The position numbers were made by a program, and so were the translations under genes. A DNA stretch of 64,000 bases from Dolosigranulum pigrum ATCC 51524 (GTDB taxonomy: Bacteria; Bacillota; Bacilli; Lactobacillales; Carnobacteriaceae_A): NCBI RefSeq assembly GCF_000245815.1, contig NZ_JH601103.1, forward strand, positions 441,976-505,975, in the 5' to 3' direction. Each line of letters opens with the position of its first letter. Positions within the stretch are counted from its first letter, which is position 1. The notes below the pieces were generated by a model, which saw only the letters and a program-made list of their open reading frames with translations, ran no database searches and was not told the origin of the DNA. Positions 24,697-34,048 of the stretch are shown piece after piece.

Positions 24697-25083
24697 ATGG
24701 AGAAGATAATGAGCAAGATTTTATCAATTAGTACGTTATTTCAAAGTGTCGAAGTTCATGGAAACATTCCCCATGAGAGTTATGAGCATCGTATTGTACT
24801 TCTTTGCGTTGATGAAGATATCTCTGATCCCCAACTATATCAAAAAATTTACGATACACTGGAAGAAGAATCTTATGAAACGGCTGATGGAGTGATTGTT
24901 CAGTGGCGACTCCAGAAAATTTTAGATATATTTGAACTCATTGATGCATTACCGGTGCAATCCACTGATTTTCCCATTGAAGTTTACAGTCGTTATTTCT
25001 TCGATGACGGAACATTGCAAGATGTTTTAGATAAATATTTTTCTGATTTCGTCTGGGAAGACAACTATTTAAACAATATTTAA
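24697..25083 (+). CDS. Soluble acidic protein, unknown (DUF4288-like?)
   Basis: 128 residues, strongly acidic in the second half (YFFDDGTLQDVLDKYFSDFVWEDN), with no membrane segment. AAGGAGG stands seven bases before the ATG. The central ETADGVIVQWRLQKILDIFEL faintly recalls DUF4288, a call I hold weakly. A strong terminator follows. Confidence 0.6.
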   Translation: MEKIMSKILSISTLFQSVEVHGNIPHESYEHRIVLLCVDEDISDPQLYQKIYDTLEEESYETADGVIVQWRLQKILDIFELIDALPVQSTDFPIEVYSRYFFDDGTLQDVLDKYFSDFVWEDNYLNNI

Positions 25084-25101
25084 AATGTTTAAATATACAC
25101 T

Positions 25102-25152
25102 ACTAAAAGCGCTGCTCCTGAACTACTCAGGAGCAACACTTTTAGTTTTTTT
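25102..25152 (+). terminator. Strong rho-independent terminator
   Basis: ACTAAAAG...GCTCCTGA and TCAGGAGC...CTTTTAGT form a long stem ending in TTTTTTT. Confidence 0.92.
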
Positions 25153-25154
25153 AT

Positions 25155-26258
25155 TTAGTCATGATATCCCTTGTGATCTAGCGATTTCTGATTGGTTACT
25201 AATTTAGCAAAGATCATGCGGCCAGAATTGGTCTGCAGGGAGCTGGTAACAACGACATGTTGGCTACTGCCGATGTGTCGTTGGCCGCCTTCAACGACGA
25301 CCATCGTGCCATCATCAAGATAGGCCACACCTTGATCATGTTCGGTTCCTTTTTTGACAATATTGACTTTCATCTGTTCGCCTGGAATGACAGCTGGTTG
25401 CATAACGCTGGCCAATTCATTAACATTTAGGACTTTGACATTTTGGAATTGGGCAACTTTGTTCAAGTTGAAGTCGTTAGTGATCACGACACCGTGTAAT
25501 TCCTTCGCTAAGTGAAGTAGCTTCAAGTCAACTTCTTCGGTCTCATGCAAGTCTTGGTCGTTCATCTCTACTTGGATCGCTTCATCACTCTGGAGTTCGT
25601 TCAAGATATCCAAGCCGCGACGCCCACGCGTACGCTTCAAGCTATCCGCAGAATCGGCAATATGTTGCAATTCACGTAAGACGTGCTTGCTGACGACTAA
25701 TGTTCCTTCCATGAAACCCGTACGGACCACATCGAGAATCCGACCATCAATAATCGTACTTGTATCTAATATCTTGTACTTATAGAACCCCTCTGCGACT
25801 TCTTTGTCCACGATATTGGTATGTTCTTGTTGGCTACGGAAGATGGCGGTCAATTCCCGGTGACGGCTACTTCCGACATAGAAGCCCAAGTATCCCAGCA
25901 AGGCGGCGATCACGAAGGGCAAGTAGTTGCTAATAATAGGAATATTGAATGATTGCAGTGAGAAGCTAATCAACCATGAAATGATCAGTCCGAACACCAG
26001 CCCAATGCTCCCAAATAATAAATAAGATAATTGCAGTTTCGAAAATATATGGGTAACTTTATTCAAGCTGCGTTCGATTGGTTTATGGGTGAATAATCCC
26101 GCCAAATAGCCAATCACACCGCCGAGAATCGCTCCAATCCAATCAAATGTAATCGGAATTTTAAACGGCAACGTCACGAATTGCATAATTTCTGGTAAGG
26201 TATTGTACCCGATACTACCTAGGACAAAAACCCAGATCATAATAATAATTTTACTCAT
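25155..26258 (-). CDS. PIN/TRAM domain membrane protein (YacL-like)
   Basis: 367 residues. Four membrane segments lie in the first 125 residues. A PIN nuclease-like domain (about 155-275) contains the acidic positions in ILDTSTIIDGRILDV and VVITNDFNLNKVA. A C-terminal TRAM domain (about 285-350) is seen in PGEQMKVNIVKKGTE. It follows radA, as yacL does in Bacillus. The RNA or DNA target of the family is not established. GGAGG precedes the start. Confidence 0.9.
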   Translation of the reverse strand: MSKIIIMIWVFVLGSIGYNTLPEIMQFVTLPFKIPITFDWIGAILGGVIGYLAGLFTHKPIERSLNKVTHIFSKLQLSYLLFGSIGLVFGLIISWLISFSLQSFNIPIISNYLPFVIAALLGYLGFYVGSSRHRELTAIFRSQQEHTNIVDKEVAEGFYKYKILDTSTIIDGRILDVVRTGFMEGTLVVSKHVLRELQHIADSADSLKRTRGRRGLDILNELQSDEAIQVEMNDQDLHETEEVDLKLLHLAKELHGVVITNDFNLNKVAQFQNVKVLNVNELASVMQPAVIPGEQMKVNIVKKGTEHDQGVAYLDDGTMVVVEGGQRHIGSSQHVVVTSSLQTNSGRMIFAKLVTNQKSLDHKGYHD

Positions 26259-26304
26259 AACATCCTCCTTTTTATTTTTCTGTTACATTATTACGTGCAA
26301 ACGA

Positions 26305-27681
26305 TTAGTTAAATGTTCGCTTCATTACTTCTGAGACAGTGGTACAGCCGATGACTTCGATACCGTCAGGATGCGTCCAGCCGTCTATATTATTCTTGGG
26401 AATAAAGACACGTTTGAAGCCTAACTTAGCCGCTTCCGTAGCCCGTGCTTCAATTTTAGAGACCCGTCGAATTTCGCCAGTTAAGCCAATCTCTCCGATA
26501 AAGCAGTCCGTGGCTTGGGTTTCTTTTTCCTTATAGCTGGAGACGATGCTCATCGCGATACTTAAGTCAATCGCCGGCTCATCTAACTTCACTCCACCTG
26601 CTGCCTTCAAGTAGGCATCATAATTTTGTAATAAAAGCCCTGCTCGCTTCTCCAATACAGCCATGATTAAGGAGACGCGCGAGTAATCCAGGCCGCTTGC
26701 TGTTCGCTTGGCATGACCAAAGGCAGTCGGGGCAATGAGCGACTGAATCTCTACTAAAATCGGACGCGTTCCCTCCATTGCAGCGACAACGGCTGAGCCA
26801 TTCGTCCCCGCCAGCCGCTCTTCTAAGAATAGCTGACTCGGATTATGCACTTCTTTTAGTCCATCTTCATTCATCTCGAAGATACCAATTTCGTTAGTCG
26901 AACCGAACCGATTCTTCACGGCGCGCAAGACTCGGAACGTATGATGTTGTTCCCCTTCGAAGTAAAGCACGGTATCCACCATATGCTCTAACATACGTGG
27001 CCCCGCAATCGAGCCTTCCTTCGTTACGTGACCGACAATGAAGATCCCGATATCATTCGTCTTCGCGAGCTGCATCAAGGTGGCTGTCGATTCACGCACT
27101 TGCGATACACTACCGGATGCACTATCAATATTTGGATGGTGCATCGTCTGAATCGAATCCACAATAACAAAGTCCGGTCGCAACTTCTGAATCGCATCTT
27201 GAATATAACTCAAATCGGTCTCCGCATATAAGTAAAAGTTCGCCCCGACAACTTCTAAGCGTTCCGCTCGCATCTTAATTTGACTAGCACTCTCTTCCCC
27301 CGAAACGTAGAGCACCTTCGCCCCTTGATTATTCAAGAAAGCTGAGATCTGAAGCAACAGGGTGGACTTCCCAATGCCGGGATCTCCTCCGATCAAGACA
27401 AGTGATCCCGGGACAATCCCGCCTCCCAGCACACGGTTGAACTCACTGAAAGGGACTGTCACACGATCTTCACGCTCTACTTCTACCTCTGTAATTAAGG
27501 TCGGTGTCGCTCTCTCCCCCGTTAAGGAGACCCTTTTGCGGTTATCTTTTTGGTCTTCGTCCGCTGCTTTTGGCGCTTCTACGAAGGAATCCCACGCCCC
27601 GCAAGATGGACATCTTCCCAAATACTTCGGAGATTCAATCCCACACTCGTTGCACATGAAATTTACTTTTTTCTTCGCCAT
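26305..27681 (-). CDS. radA: DNA repair protein RadA (Sms)
   Basis: A 458-residue branch-migration ATPase of recombination and transformation. The order is: Cys4 zinc finger (CNECG...CPSCG, residues 10-31), Walker A GGDPGIGKST near 94, the RadA signature KNRFGSTNEIGIF, and a C-terminal Lon-protease-like domain. AAAGGAG precedes the ATG. It lies between dut and the PIN-TRAM gene, a usual Firmicutes order. Confidence 0.97.
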   Translation of the reverse strand: MAKKKVNFMCNECGIESPKYLGRCPSCGAWDSFVEAPKAADEDQKDNRKRVSLTGERATPTLITEVEVEREDRVTVPFSEFNRVLGGGIVPGSLVLIGGDPGIGKSTLLLQISAFLNNQGAKVLYVSGEESASQIKMRAERLEVVGANFYLYAETDLSYIQDAIQKLRPDFVIVDSIQTMHHPNIDSASGSVSQVRESTATLMQLAKTNDIGIFIVGHVTKEGSIAGPRMLEHMVDTVLYFEGEQHHTFRVLRAVKNRFGSTNEIGIFEMNEDGLKEVHNPSQLFLEERLAGTNGSAVVAAMEGTRPILVEIQSLIAPTAFGHAKRTASGLDYSRVSLIMAVLEKRAGLLLQNYDAYLKAAGGVKLDEPAIDLSIAMSIVSSYKEKETQATDCFIGEIGLTGEIRRVSKIEARATEAAKLGFKRVFIPKNNIDGWTHPDGIEVIGCTTVSEVMKRTFN

Positions 27682-27733
27682 GAATTTATGCTCCTTTCAG
27701 TTAGTCTACTCCCTGCCGATTATCAGCGCTGAT

Positions 27734-28270
27734 TTATCGTCCGCTTGAGCCGAAGCCGCCACTCCGTCGATTCAGTTCTGCTCCTTGTTCATCCGAGACA
27801 GTCTTATACGGTGTGAAGATTCCTTGCGCAATGCGGTCGCCCTTCTTCACTGTATAGTCTGTTCGTCCGTAATTGATCAGTTGGACAAAAATTTCGCCTT
27901 CATTGCTTTCATTACCATAATAATCTGCATCGATAACACCGATTCCGTTCGGTAACACTAAGCCGCGCTTCATCGGGTTACTGGAGCGATTCGCCAACAA
28001 TAGATATTCATCATCTGGCATGAAGGCTTTCACCCCTGTTGGAACGAGAACTGAGCCAAGATGGTCCTGACTAGCTAATGGTAGCTCCCCTGCGACTTGT
28101 GCGGCTGACACATCATCGACAGCTAAGAGAGCCTTCCAAATTGTTGGAATGACCGTATCTTCTGCTGCTTCGATATCATATCCTGCTGAAGCAGTGGTTG
28201 CCCGTTTCGGTAAGTTAATTCCCTCGTCTTGATAGCGACTAACGACTTCAAATCCACGTTTTTTTGTCAT
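27734..28270 (-). CDS. dut: dUTP diphosphatase
   Basis: It hydrolyses dUTP to dUMP, keeping uracil out of DNA. All five trimeric dUTPase motifs are present: SAGYDI, RSSNPMKRG, GVIDADYYGN, GDRIAQGIF and the flexible end RRSGGFGSSG. At 178 residues it is longer than the usual 145-150. The extra length lies between motifs 1 and 2 (from about residue 42 to 75, IWKALLAVDDVS...). Confidence 0.93.
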   Translation of the reverse strand: MTKKRGFEVVSRYQDEGINLPKRATTASAGYDIEAAEDTVIPTIWKALLAVDDVSAAQVAGELPLASQDHLGSVLVPTGVKAFMPDDEYLLLANRSSNPMKRGLVLPNGIGVIDADYYGNESNEGEIFVQLINYGRTDYTVKKGDRIAQGIFTPYKTVSDEQGAELNRRSGGFGSSGR

Positions 28271-28337
28271 GGTATCATTCCTTTATTTCATTTTGTGTTC
28301 GTTTATTTCTCTACTAGATTGGCACTCTATATATGTA

Positions 28338-28363
28338 GAAAAGCTGAGGAATAATCCCTCAGC
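28338..28363 (-). terminator. Terminator after the sugar ABC ATPase gene
   Basis: On the minus strand GCTGAGG and CCTCAGC form the stem, followed by TTTTCT. Confidence 0.75.
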
Positions 28364-28406
28364 CTCCTATTTTACCGTGAAAAATATGTGGGTTCAACTA
28401 TTGCGA

Positions 28407-29516
28407 TTACTTGATGACTTTCTCTGTCTCTGGATCGAAGAAGTGTCCTTTTGATAACTCGAAGGCCACCGTCATCTTGTCACCCGCTTGAATTTCTTCA
28501 CGCGCATCCACACGTGCAATAAATTCTTTATCTGCGATGTTACAGTAGACCATCGTTTCAGCCCCAAGTAACTCCGCAACTGATACATCAATGTCTACCG
28601 TCGCTTCTGGTAAAGCATCAATTACCACTTGATCGCTCTTAATATCTTCTGGACGAATACCGAAGATTAATTCATCTCCATCATTGTAGCCGCGTTCTTT
28701 CAATAACTTGAGCTTACCATCTGGAATCTGGATATCAATTCCACCACCTTGTTCAACGATGCGGTTTCCTTTTAAGTTAACGTTGAAGAAGTTCATAGCA
28801 GGTGAGCCGATGAATCCACCGACGAAGACATTCACTGGATGGTCATAGACTTCTTTCGGTGAACCAACTTGTTGAATAAATCCATCGTTCAAGATAACAA
28901 TTCGGTCGGCCATTGTCATCGCTTCTGTTTGGTCGTGGGTAACGTAGATAGAAGTGGTCTCTAATTGACGGTGCAACTTCGCAATCTCAGCACGCATCGC
29001 CACACGCAACTTAGCATCCAAGTTAGAAAGTGGCTCATCCATTAAGAAGACTTTGGCATCTCGGACAATCGCACGTCCCAAGGCAACACGTTGGCGCTGA
29101 CCTCCTGATAGAGCAGCTGGTTTACGGTCCAATAATTTGCTAAGACCGAGAATTTCAGCCGCTTCTTCTACACGACGTTTAATTTCTTGTTTATCGAATT
29201 TACGCAATTTTAACCCGAAGCCCATGTTATCAAAAACAGTCATGTGTGGGTAAAGCGCGTAGTTCTGGAATACCATCGCAATATCACGATCTTTTGGTGC
29301 CACGTTGTTGACGAGTTCGTCTCCGATGTAGAGTTCTCCACTTGTGATTTCTTCCAGTCCAGCAATCATACGAAGTGTTGTAGATTTACCACAACCAGAT
29401 GGTCCAACGAAAACGATAAACTCACGATCTTTAATATCTAAGTTGAATTCTTGCAATGAATACGCATCGTTTCCTTCGTATTTTTTGTACATGTCGTTAA
29501 TTTTAATACCAACCAT
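28407..29516 (-). CDS. msmK: ABC transporter ATPase for sugar uptake (MsmK/UgpC type)
   Basis: A 369-residue MalK-like ATPase with Walker A GPSGCGKST, signature LSGGQRQRVALGRA and Walker B VFLMDEPLSNLDAKLR. A C-terminal regulatory (TOBE/OB) domain starts near residue 235. It stands alone with its own promoter and terminator, as do the shared ATPases that energise several sugar importers in Lactobacillales. No permease or binding protein is nearby. Which sugars it serves cannot be told. Confidence 0.92.
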   Translation of the reverse strand: MVGIKINDMYKKYEGNDAYSLQEFNLDIKDREFIVFVGPSGCGKSTTLRMIAGLEEITSGELYIGDELVNNVAPKDRDIAMVFQNYALYPHMTVFDNMGFGLKLRKFDKQEIKRRVEEAAEILGLSKLLDRKPAALSGGQRQRVALGRAIVRDAKVFLMDEPLSNLDAKLRVAMRAEIAKLHRQLETTSIYVTHDQTEAMTMADRIVILNDGFIQQVGSPKEVYDHPVNVFVGGFIGSPAMNFFNVNLKGNRIVEQGGGIDIQIPDGKLKLLKERGYNDGDELIFGIRPEDIKSDQVVIDALPEATVDIDVSVAELLGAETMVYCNIADKEFIARVDAREEIQAGDKMTVAFELSKGHFFDPETEKVIK

Positions 29517-29793
29517 TGTATCATTCCTTTAATTATATTTCTACCGGGCACTGCCAGCAGTTGCTCTCTTACTTCTCTTATAGTATATCAACTAACCGTT
29601 TTCAATACTATGTCATTTTGCATGAAAACGATTGTACACTTTTCCTAAACGCTGAGATAATCTGTTCATTCTGCCTAAAATATACTGGACAGTCCGTTAG
29701 TATTTACGAATCAGCTTTTTCATAGTACAATGAACGGTGTAAAGCTATTAATTCTTGTCACTAAAAGACCATAAAGAATAAAGGAGACTAACA

Positions 29794-30105
29794 ATGCAAT
29801 TAACAATTACAGAGACAGCACGCCAATGGTTCGAAGAGTCTTATCCATTAGAAGAGGGCGAGAGCATTCGCTTCTTCGGTAAGTTATACGGCAAAACGGA
29901 TGTCCACGATGGGTTCTCAGTCGGGATGAAGATAGATAATCCCGCTGAACACGACTTGTTAGCGAAACTAGAAGAGAACGGCCGTACTTACTTTGCGTCT
30001 AAAGATGACGACTGGTTCTTCGCCCGATATGACTTAGAAGTTGACTTCGATACTGAACGCGAAGCCCCAATCTACAACTTCACCGAAAGAGAAACTGACG
30101 CCTAG
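29794..30105 (+). CDS. HesB-like protein (YneR type)
   Basis: 103 residues with the HesB/IscA-like fold signature (LTITETARQWFEE...RFFGKLYG...). Like the YneR branch it has no cysteine at all, so it cannot be an A-type Fe-S carrier; its function is unknown. AAGGAG precedes the ATG. It is a single gene with a bidirectional terminator behind it. Confidence 0.75.
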   Translation: MQLTITETARQWFEESYPLEEGESIRFFGKLYGKTDVHDGFSVGMKIDNPAEHDLLAKLEENGRTYFASKDDDWFFARYDLEVDFDTEREAPIYNFTERETDA

Positions 30106-30156
30106 TTCATCTGATACAGTTCTTCAATGTGAACAATATTGTCCGTTAAAGATAAC

Positions 30157-30226
30157 TAAAAAAACCTCACCCTATATAGTGCTCTCTCATCTCAATGGCA
30201 CTACAAAAACGGGTGAAGTTTTTTTC
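30157..30226. terminator. Bidirectional terminator
   Basis: AACCTCACCC and GGGTGAAGTT with an A-run before and TTTTTTT after. An inner stem TAGTGC/GCACTA is also present. Confidence 0.85.
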
Positions 30227-30954
30227 TATATAGTAGGTAACATGGCAATTAAGGCATTCAATCCATATGCTGGCCCTTCTTGACGTGCTGAATGGAGTGT
30301 AGGATCTGTAACGGTTGACGCTCGACAAATATCAAGCTGGCTCGACTGAAACCCTAACTGGCGCAAAATAGCGACATTAGCATCCACCATACTTAAGCGG
30401 TACTTATCTCCTTGGGGCTGAAAATATTGCTCACGACTCCCCACTGAAGCAAATGCGTCGTAAACTTCTGGACCGACTTCATAATGCGCTTGATCAATAG
30501 ATGGACCAACGTAGACTAATATATCAGATAATACACAACCGAAGTCACGTGTCATCCGTTCTACCGCATTCGCTGCAATGTGCTGAACTGTGCCACGCCA
30601 GCCAGAATGCACACAAGCCAGTACCTGCTTCACCGGGTCATAGAAGACAAGCGGTGTACAGTCAGCGAACTTAATCATCAGTGCCACACCGGGTTTGTCC
30701 GTTATTAATCCATCTGTCTCTGAAAACTGCCGACCAATAATGAATGACTCTCCACTCATCCCATCGGCATAAGCAATCTGATTCCCATGACATTGTTCAC
30801 CCGAATAGATCATATCAGGTAATTCGCCGAGCACTGCCAATGCCCGTCTAACATCTCTGGCCAAGTGCTCCTGTTGTGTCTGATATCTAAAGTTATACGG
30901 TCGCCCGAAGACTTGATGAGTCACTCCGGCCTGCGATAATAAGCTTGATTTCAT
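30226..30954 (-). CDS. pgeF: Purine nucleoside phosphorylase / PgeF-type multicopper-like protein
   Basis: 242 residues of the YfiH/YlmD (laccase-domain) family. The metal and catalytic residues are in SGEQCHGNQ (His), KFADCTPLVFYD (Cys) and CVHSGWRGT (His). Family members cleave purine nucleosides and, in E. coli, protect peptidoglycan composition. GGAGG precedes the start. Twenty-five bases separate it from sbcC upstream, so it may end the sbcDC operon. Confidence 0.9.
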   Translation of the reverse strand: MKSSLLSQAGVTHQVFGRPYNFRYQTQQEHLARDVRRALAVLGELPDMIYSGEQCHGNQIAYADGMSGESFIIGRQFSETDGLITDKPGVALMIKFADCTPLVFYDPVKQVLACVHSGWRGTVQHIAANAVERMTRDFGCVLSDILVYVGPSIDQAHYEVGPEVYDAFASVGSREQYFQPQGDKYRLSMVDANVAILRQLGFQSSQLDICRASTVTDPTLHSARQEGPAYGLNALIAMLPTI

Positions 30955-30979
30955 AACTTCCTCCTTAGGTCTCTTGTCG

Positions 30980-33900
30980 TTAAACGACTACTTCAACTTG
31001 ACTGCCTTGTGTTGTCTTATGCACATTAATCCGCGAAGCAATGCGGGTCTTCAATTCCTCCACATGAGAAATAATCCCAATTAAACGCCCCGTCTTATTC
31101 AAGTCCATCAGAATCTGAATGGCGACATCGAGTGATTCCATATCTAATGTAGCAAATCCTTCATCGATGAAGAGTGTATCCACATGTACACCGCCTAGTT
31201 CATTCTGGATAACATCCGATAGTCCTAACGCAAGTGATAACGATGCCTTGAACATCTCGCCACCTGATAAGGTAGCTACACTGCGATTCTGTCCAGTATA
31301 ATGATCAAGCACATTTAGATCTAAGCCTCGTGCGGCCAAGCCTTTTTGTTGATCTGTATTCGGTCGCTGCAGCACGTAGCGTCCATCGGTCATCGTCTTC
31401 AAGCGACTATTAGCAGCTAGTATAATATGATCAAAATACATACTCAATACATAACGCTCGAATGATACACGATGGGTCTGTTTACTCCCGGAAGCCAGTT
31501 CATGCAACTCTTCGTAAATCTGACTATTTTCTCTAAGATCTTGTTGTTCCTGGTTTAAATTAATAATAGCTGTTAAGATTCGCTGATAACTGTCCAGTCG
31601 GCTAATCCATTGATCGCGACTTGCTCTTAACTCAGAAGCTTGTTGTGATAATATGTTTAGCTGTTCCTTATACCAGTCTGTCGCTTGGTCAGCATCATAT
31701 TGCGCTAATTTTTGTTGGAGATCAGCTAATTTACTCTTAGCAATGGCACGCCGCTCTTGAGCTTGATTAATGGTATCTTCCCATTCTTTAGCTGTCTGGT
31801 CAGCGACTAAATACTGTCTAAACGTATCATCTAGCTCGCTAGTAGCTAAAGCTTGCTGATAAGCTTTTTCTTGTTTATGATGCTTGGTTTCCAGCTGGGT
31901 GAGGTGTTCTTCTGTTAAGTCGATGCCTTTCTTATTACTGGCTTGCTCTGTTGCTAGGGTCTCTTGGCGCTTGTTCAGAGACTGCTGCTGATCGGTCACT
32001 TGCTGCTTCCACTCTTTTTTGTCTGCTAGCTTCTGATCAAGTGCCTCTATCGATTCATCCGTTAATTGTTGCGCTAGTTGCTGGGCTTTGACTGTCAAGG
32101 TCGTCAAGCGCTCATTTATGTGCTCTTGACTGCTGATCAATCGTGTCTGTGTCTCTATGGTAGCTTGACGCCGGTGCTCTAAATCCTTCAAGTCTTGTTG
32201 CCATTGAGGTTCCTTGGCAATATTTTGGCGCAAGGTATCGATTTGTTGGTTAAGCGATGATAAGGTCGTATCCAGTTGCTCCACTTGCTGGCGCTTCTGT
32301 GTTATTTCCTGGTCCAAGTCATCTCCTTCGATCGCTACCTGCGTTAAGGTGGCATTGAATGTTTCCCATAAGTGCTCTCGCTTGGCCTTAGTCGTCACCC
32401 ATGCTTCACGGGCTTGCGTGGCCTCAAGTTCAGCTGCTTCTTTTTGTTCCTTGGTCACGGTGTCCACATGGGTAGTGGCACGATCGGGATGTTCGAGCGA
32501 TCCACAGACTGGGCACGCTTCGCCTGACACCAATTCAGCCGCTAAGCTTCCGGCCAAATTGCTTAAATAAGCTTGTTCCATGCGACTGGCTTGTGCATCT
32601 AGTTTGCGGTAATGAGCGTGTTTTTGTTCAAGCGTCGTATTAATGGCAGAAATTTGCTGCTTCAATTGCTGAAGCTGGTTTAATGTCTCTAACATTTGTT
32701 CAGCTTGTTGCTTGGTGTTCTTATAGTCAGCTTGTTCGTCCTGTAGCTCTTCTAAGGTCTGGCGCCATTGTTTGATTTGGCTGAGTTGGGCTTCTTTGTC
32801 TTCGATTTGATGCGTTAGTTGGTCAACAACTTGGTTCGTGTCTTCTAGTGTCGCTTGCTGCTCTGACAAAGAGGCTTGTAGTGTTGACTGCTCTGCTTCG
32901 ATATCAGCTAATTCCTTAAATAATCGTTGTTCGGCTTGCAATTGTTCAATCTCTGTTTCAACGGTAGGGAGTTGTGCAATCTCTGCTTGCAAGGTCGCTT
33001 GTTCCTGATCAAGGATAGCTTGCTGTTCCTTAAGTTTTGCTTGTTCAGCTTGATAATGTGTCAATGTTTGCTCCGCTTGGCGGATGGATTGCACTGTCTC
33101 TTGAAGTGGTTGATACAGTTGATCAAGTGCGCTTGCTTCTCGGTGATTATGCAGCTGTTGCTTTAACTGGGCAATCATCTCCGCTTGGTCATCCAACTGC
33201 TGCAATTCAGTCAGTTGTGCGGCCTGATCTATCCGTAGTTGCAAGATCTGTTCATAGCGGGATTGTTGCTCTTGGTTCTTCGCTAGCTTCTCCTCGACCA
33301 CTTCCCGCTCAACTTGTCCATTAGCTATCAACTGCTGCAATTCGGATCGCACTACCGGTAGTTGTTGCTTCTCCGCAGCTTCATGTAGCGGTGGATGATC
33401 AATAATTTGTTGCATATCTGTCAATACTTGGCTTAACTTCACGGTCAGATCGCGCCGTCTTTCTCTAAACGCATCTGCCTTCTCCTTCAATTTCATCTGG
33501 AAGGTCTCTAACTGATGTGTCTTAAAGATATTACGAAAAATGGCTTCTTTTTCACGGCTACTTGAGATTAATAATCGCCGAAATTCTCCTTGAGGAATCA
33601 TCACAATTTGTTTGAACTGATCAGCAGTTAAGCTCAAGATTTGTCCAATATAGGCATCCACTTCGGTTTTTTTCGTCGCAACAATTGTGCCATTGATGGC
33701 CAGTTCTGCCTCGGTTTGAATATGTTTTGTTTTCGTTCTTACACCGGGGCCGATTTGGGTAGGCTTGCGCAGAATCGTATACGTCTTCCCTCCCACATCG
33801 AAGGTAAACTTCACATAACAGAGCATCTCATCATTGGCATACTGTGACTTCAATGTGTCACGCTGCCGAACATCACCGCTCGCCTCATCATATAATGCAT

Positions 33901-34048
33901 AAGCCATCGCATCAAATAGCGTCGTCTTCCCCGAACCAGTCGGACCTGATATAAGGAATAAGCCGGACTGATCGAAAGACGAAAAGTCAATAACCATCTT
34001 ATCTCGAAATGGCCCAAATGCTTGCAACTCTAACTTCAATGGCCTCAT
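30980..34048 (-). CDS. sbcC: Exonuclease SbcCD subunit C (Rad50-like ATPase)
   Basis: 1022 residues. The N-terminal Walker A GPTGSGKTTLFDAMAYAL is followed by a long coiled coil, and a zinc hook CPVCG lies near residue 510. A second Gln-rich coiled coil leads to the C-terminal signature TLSGGEMFKASLSLALGLS and Walker B VDTLFIDEGF. With SbcD it cleaves hairpins and DNA ends. Large inverted repeats, such as the one at 12-17.7 kb, are typical SbcCD substrates during replication. Its start overlaps the sbcD stop by four bases. Confidence 0.96.
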   Translation of the reverse strand: MRPLKLELQAFGPFRDKMVIDFSSFDQSGLFLISGPTGSGKTTLFDAMAYALYDEASGDVRQRDTLKSQYANDEMLCYVKFTFDVGGKTYTILRKPTQIGPGVRTKTKHIQTEAELAINGTIVATKKTEVDAYIGQILSLTADQFKQIVMIPQGEFRRLLISSSREKEAIFRNIFKTHQLETFQMKLKEKADAFRERRRDLTVKLSQVLTDMQQIIDHPPLHEAAEKQQLPVVRSELQQLIANGQVEREVVEEKLAKNQEQQSRYEQILQLRIDQAAQLTELQQLDDQAEMIAQLKQQLHNHREASALDQLYQPLQETVQSIRQAEQTLTHYQAEQAKLKEQQAILDQEQATLQAEIAQLPTVETEIEQLQAEQRLFKELADIEAEQSTLQASLSEQQATLEDTNQVVDQLTHQIEDKEAQLSQIKQWRQTLEELQDEQADYKNTKQQAEQMLETLNQLQQLKQQISAINTTLEQKHAHYRKLDAQASRMEQAYLSNLAGSLAAELVSGEACPVCGSLEHPDRATTHVDTVTKEQKEAAELEATQAREAWVTTKAKREHLWETFNATLTQVAIEGDDLDQEITQKRQQVEQLDTTLSSLNQQIDTLRQNIAKEPQWQQDLKDLEHRRQATIETQTRLISSQEHINERLTTLTVKAQQLAQQLTDESIEALDQKLADKKEWKQQVTDQQQSLNKRQETLATEQASNKKGIDLTEEHLTQLETKHHKQEKAYQQALATSELDDTFRQYLVADQTAKEWEDTINQAQERRAIAKSKLADLQQKLAQYDADQATDWYKEQLNILSQQASELRASRDQWISRLDSYQRILTAIINLNQEQQDLRENSQIYEELHELASGSKQTHRVSFERYVLSMYFDHIILAANSRLKTMTDGRYVLQRPNTDQQKGLAARGLDLNVLDHYTGQNRSVATLSGGEMFKASLSLALGLSDVIQNELGGVHVDTLFIDEGFATLDMESLDVAIQILMDLNKTGRLIGIISHVEELKTRIASRINVHKTTQGSQVEVVV

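Noticed and set aside
29615..29640. cre site before the sugar ABC ATPase gene (TGAAAACGATTGTACA)
   Set aside because: It fits the cre consensus poorly on the right half; not reported as a feature.
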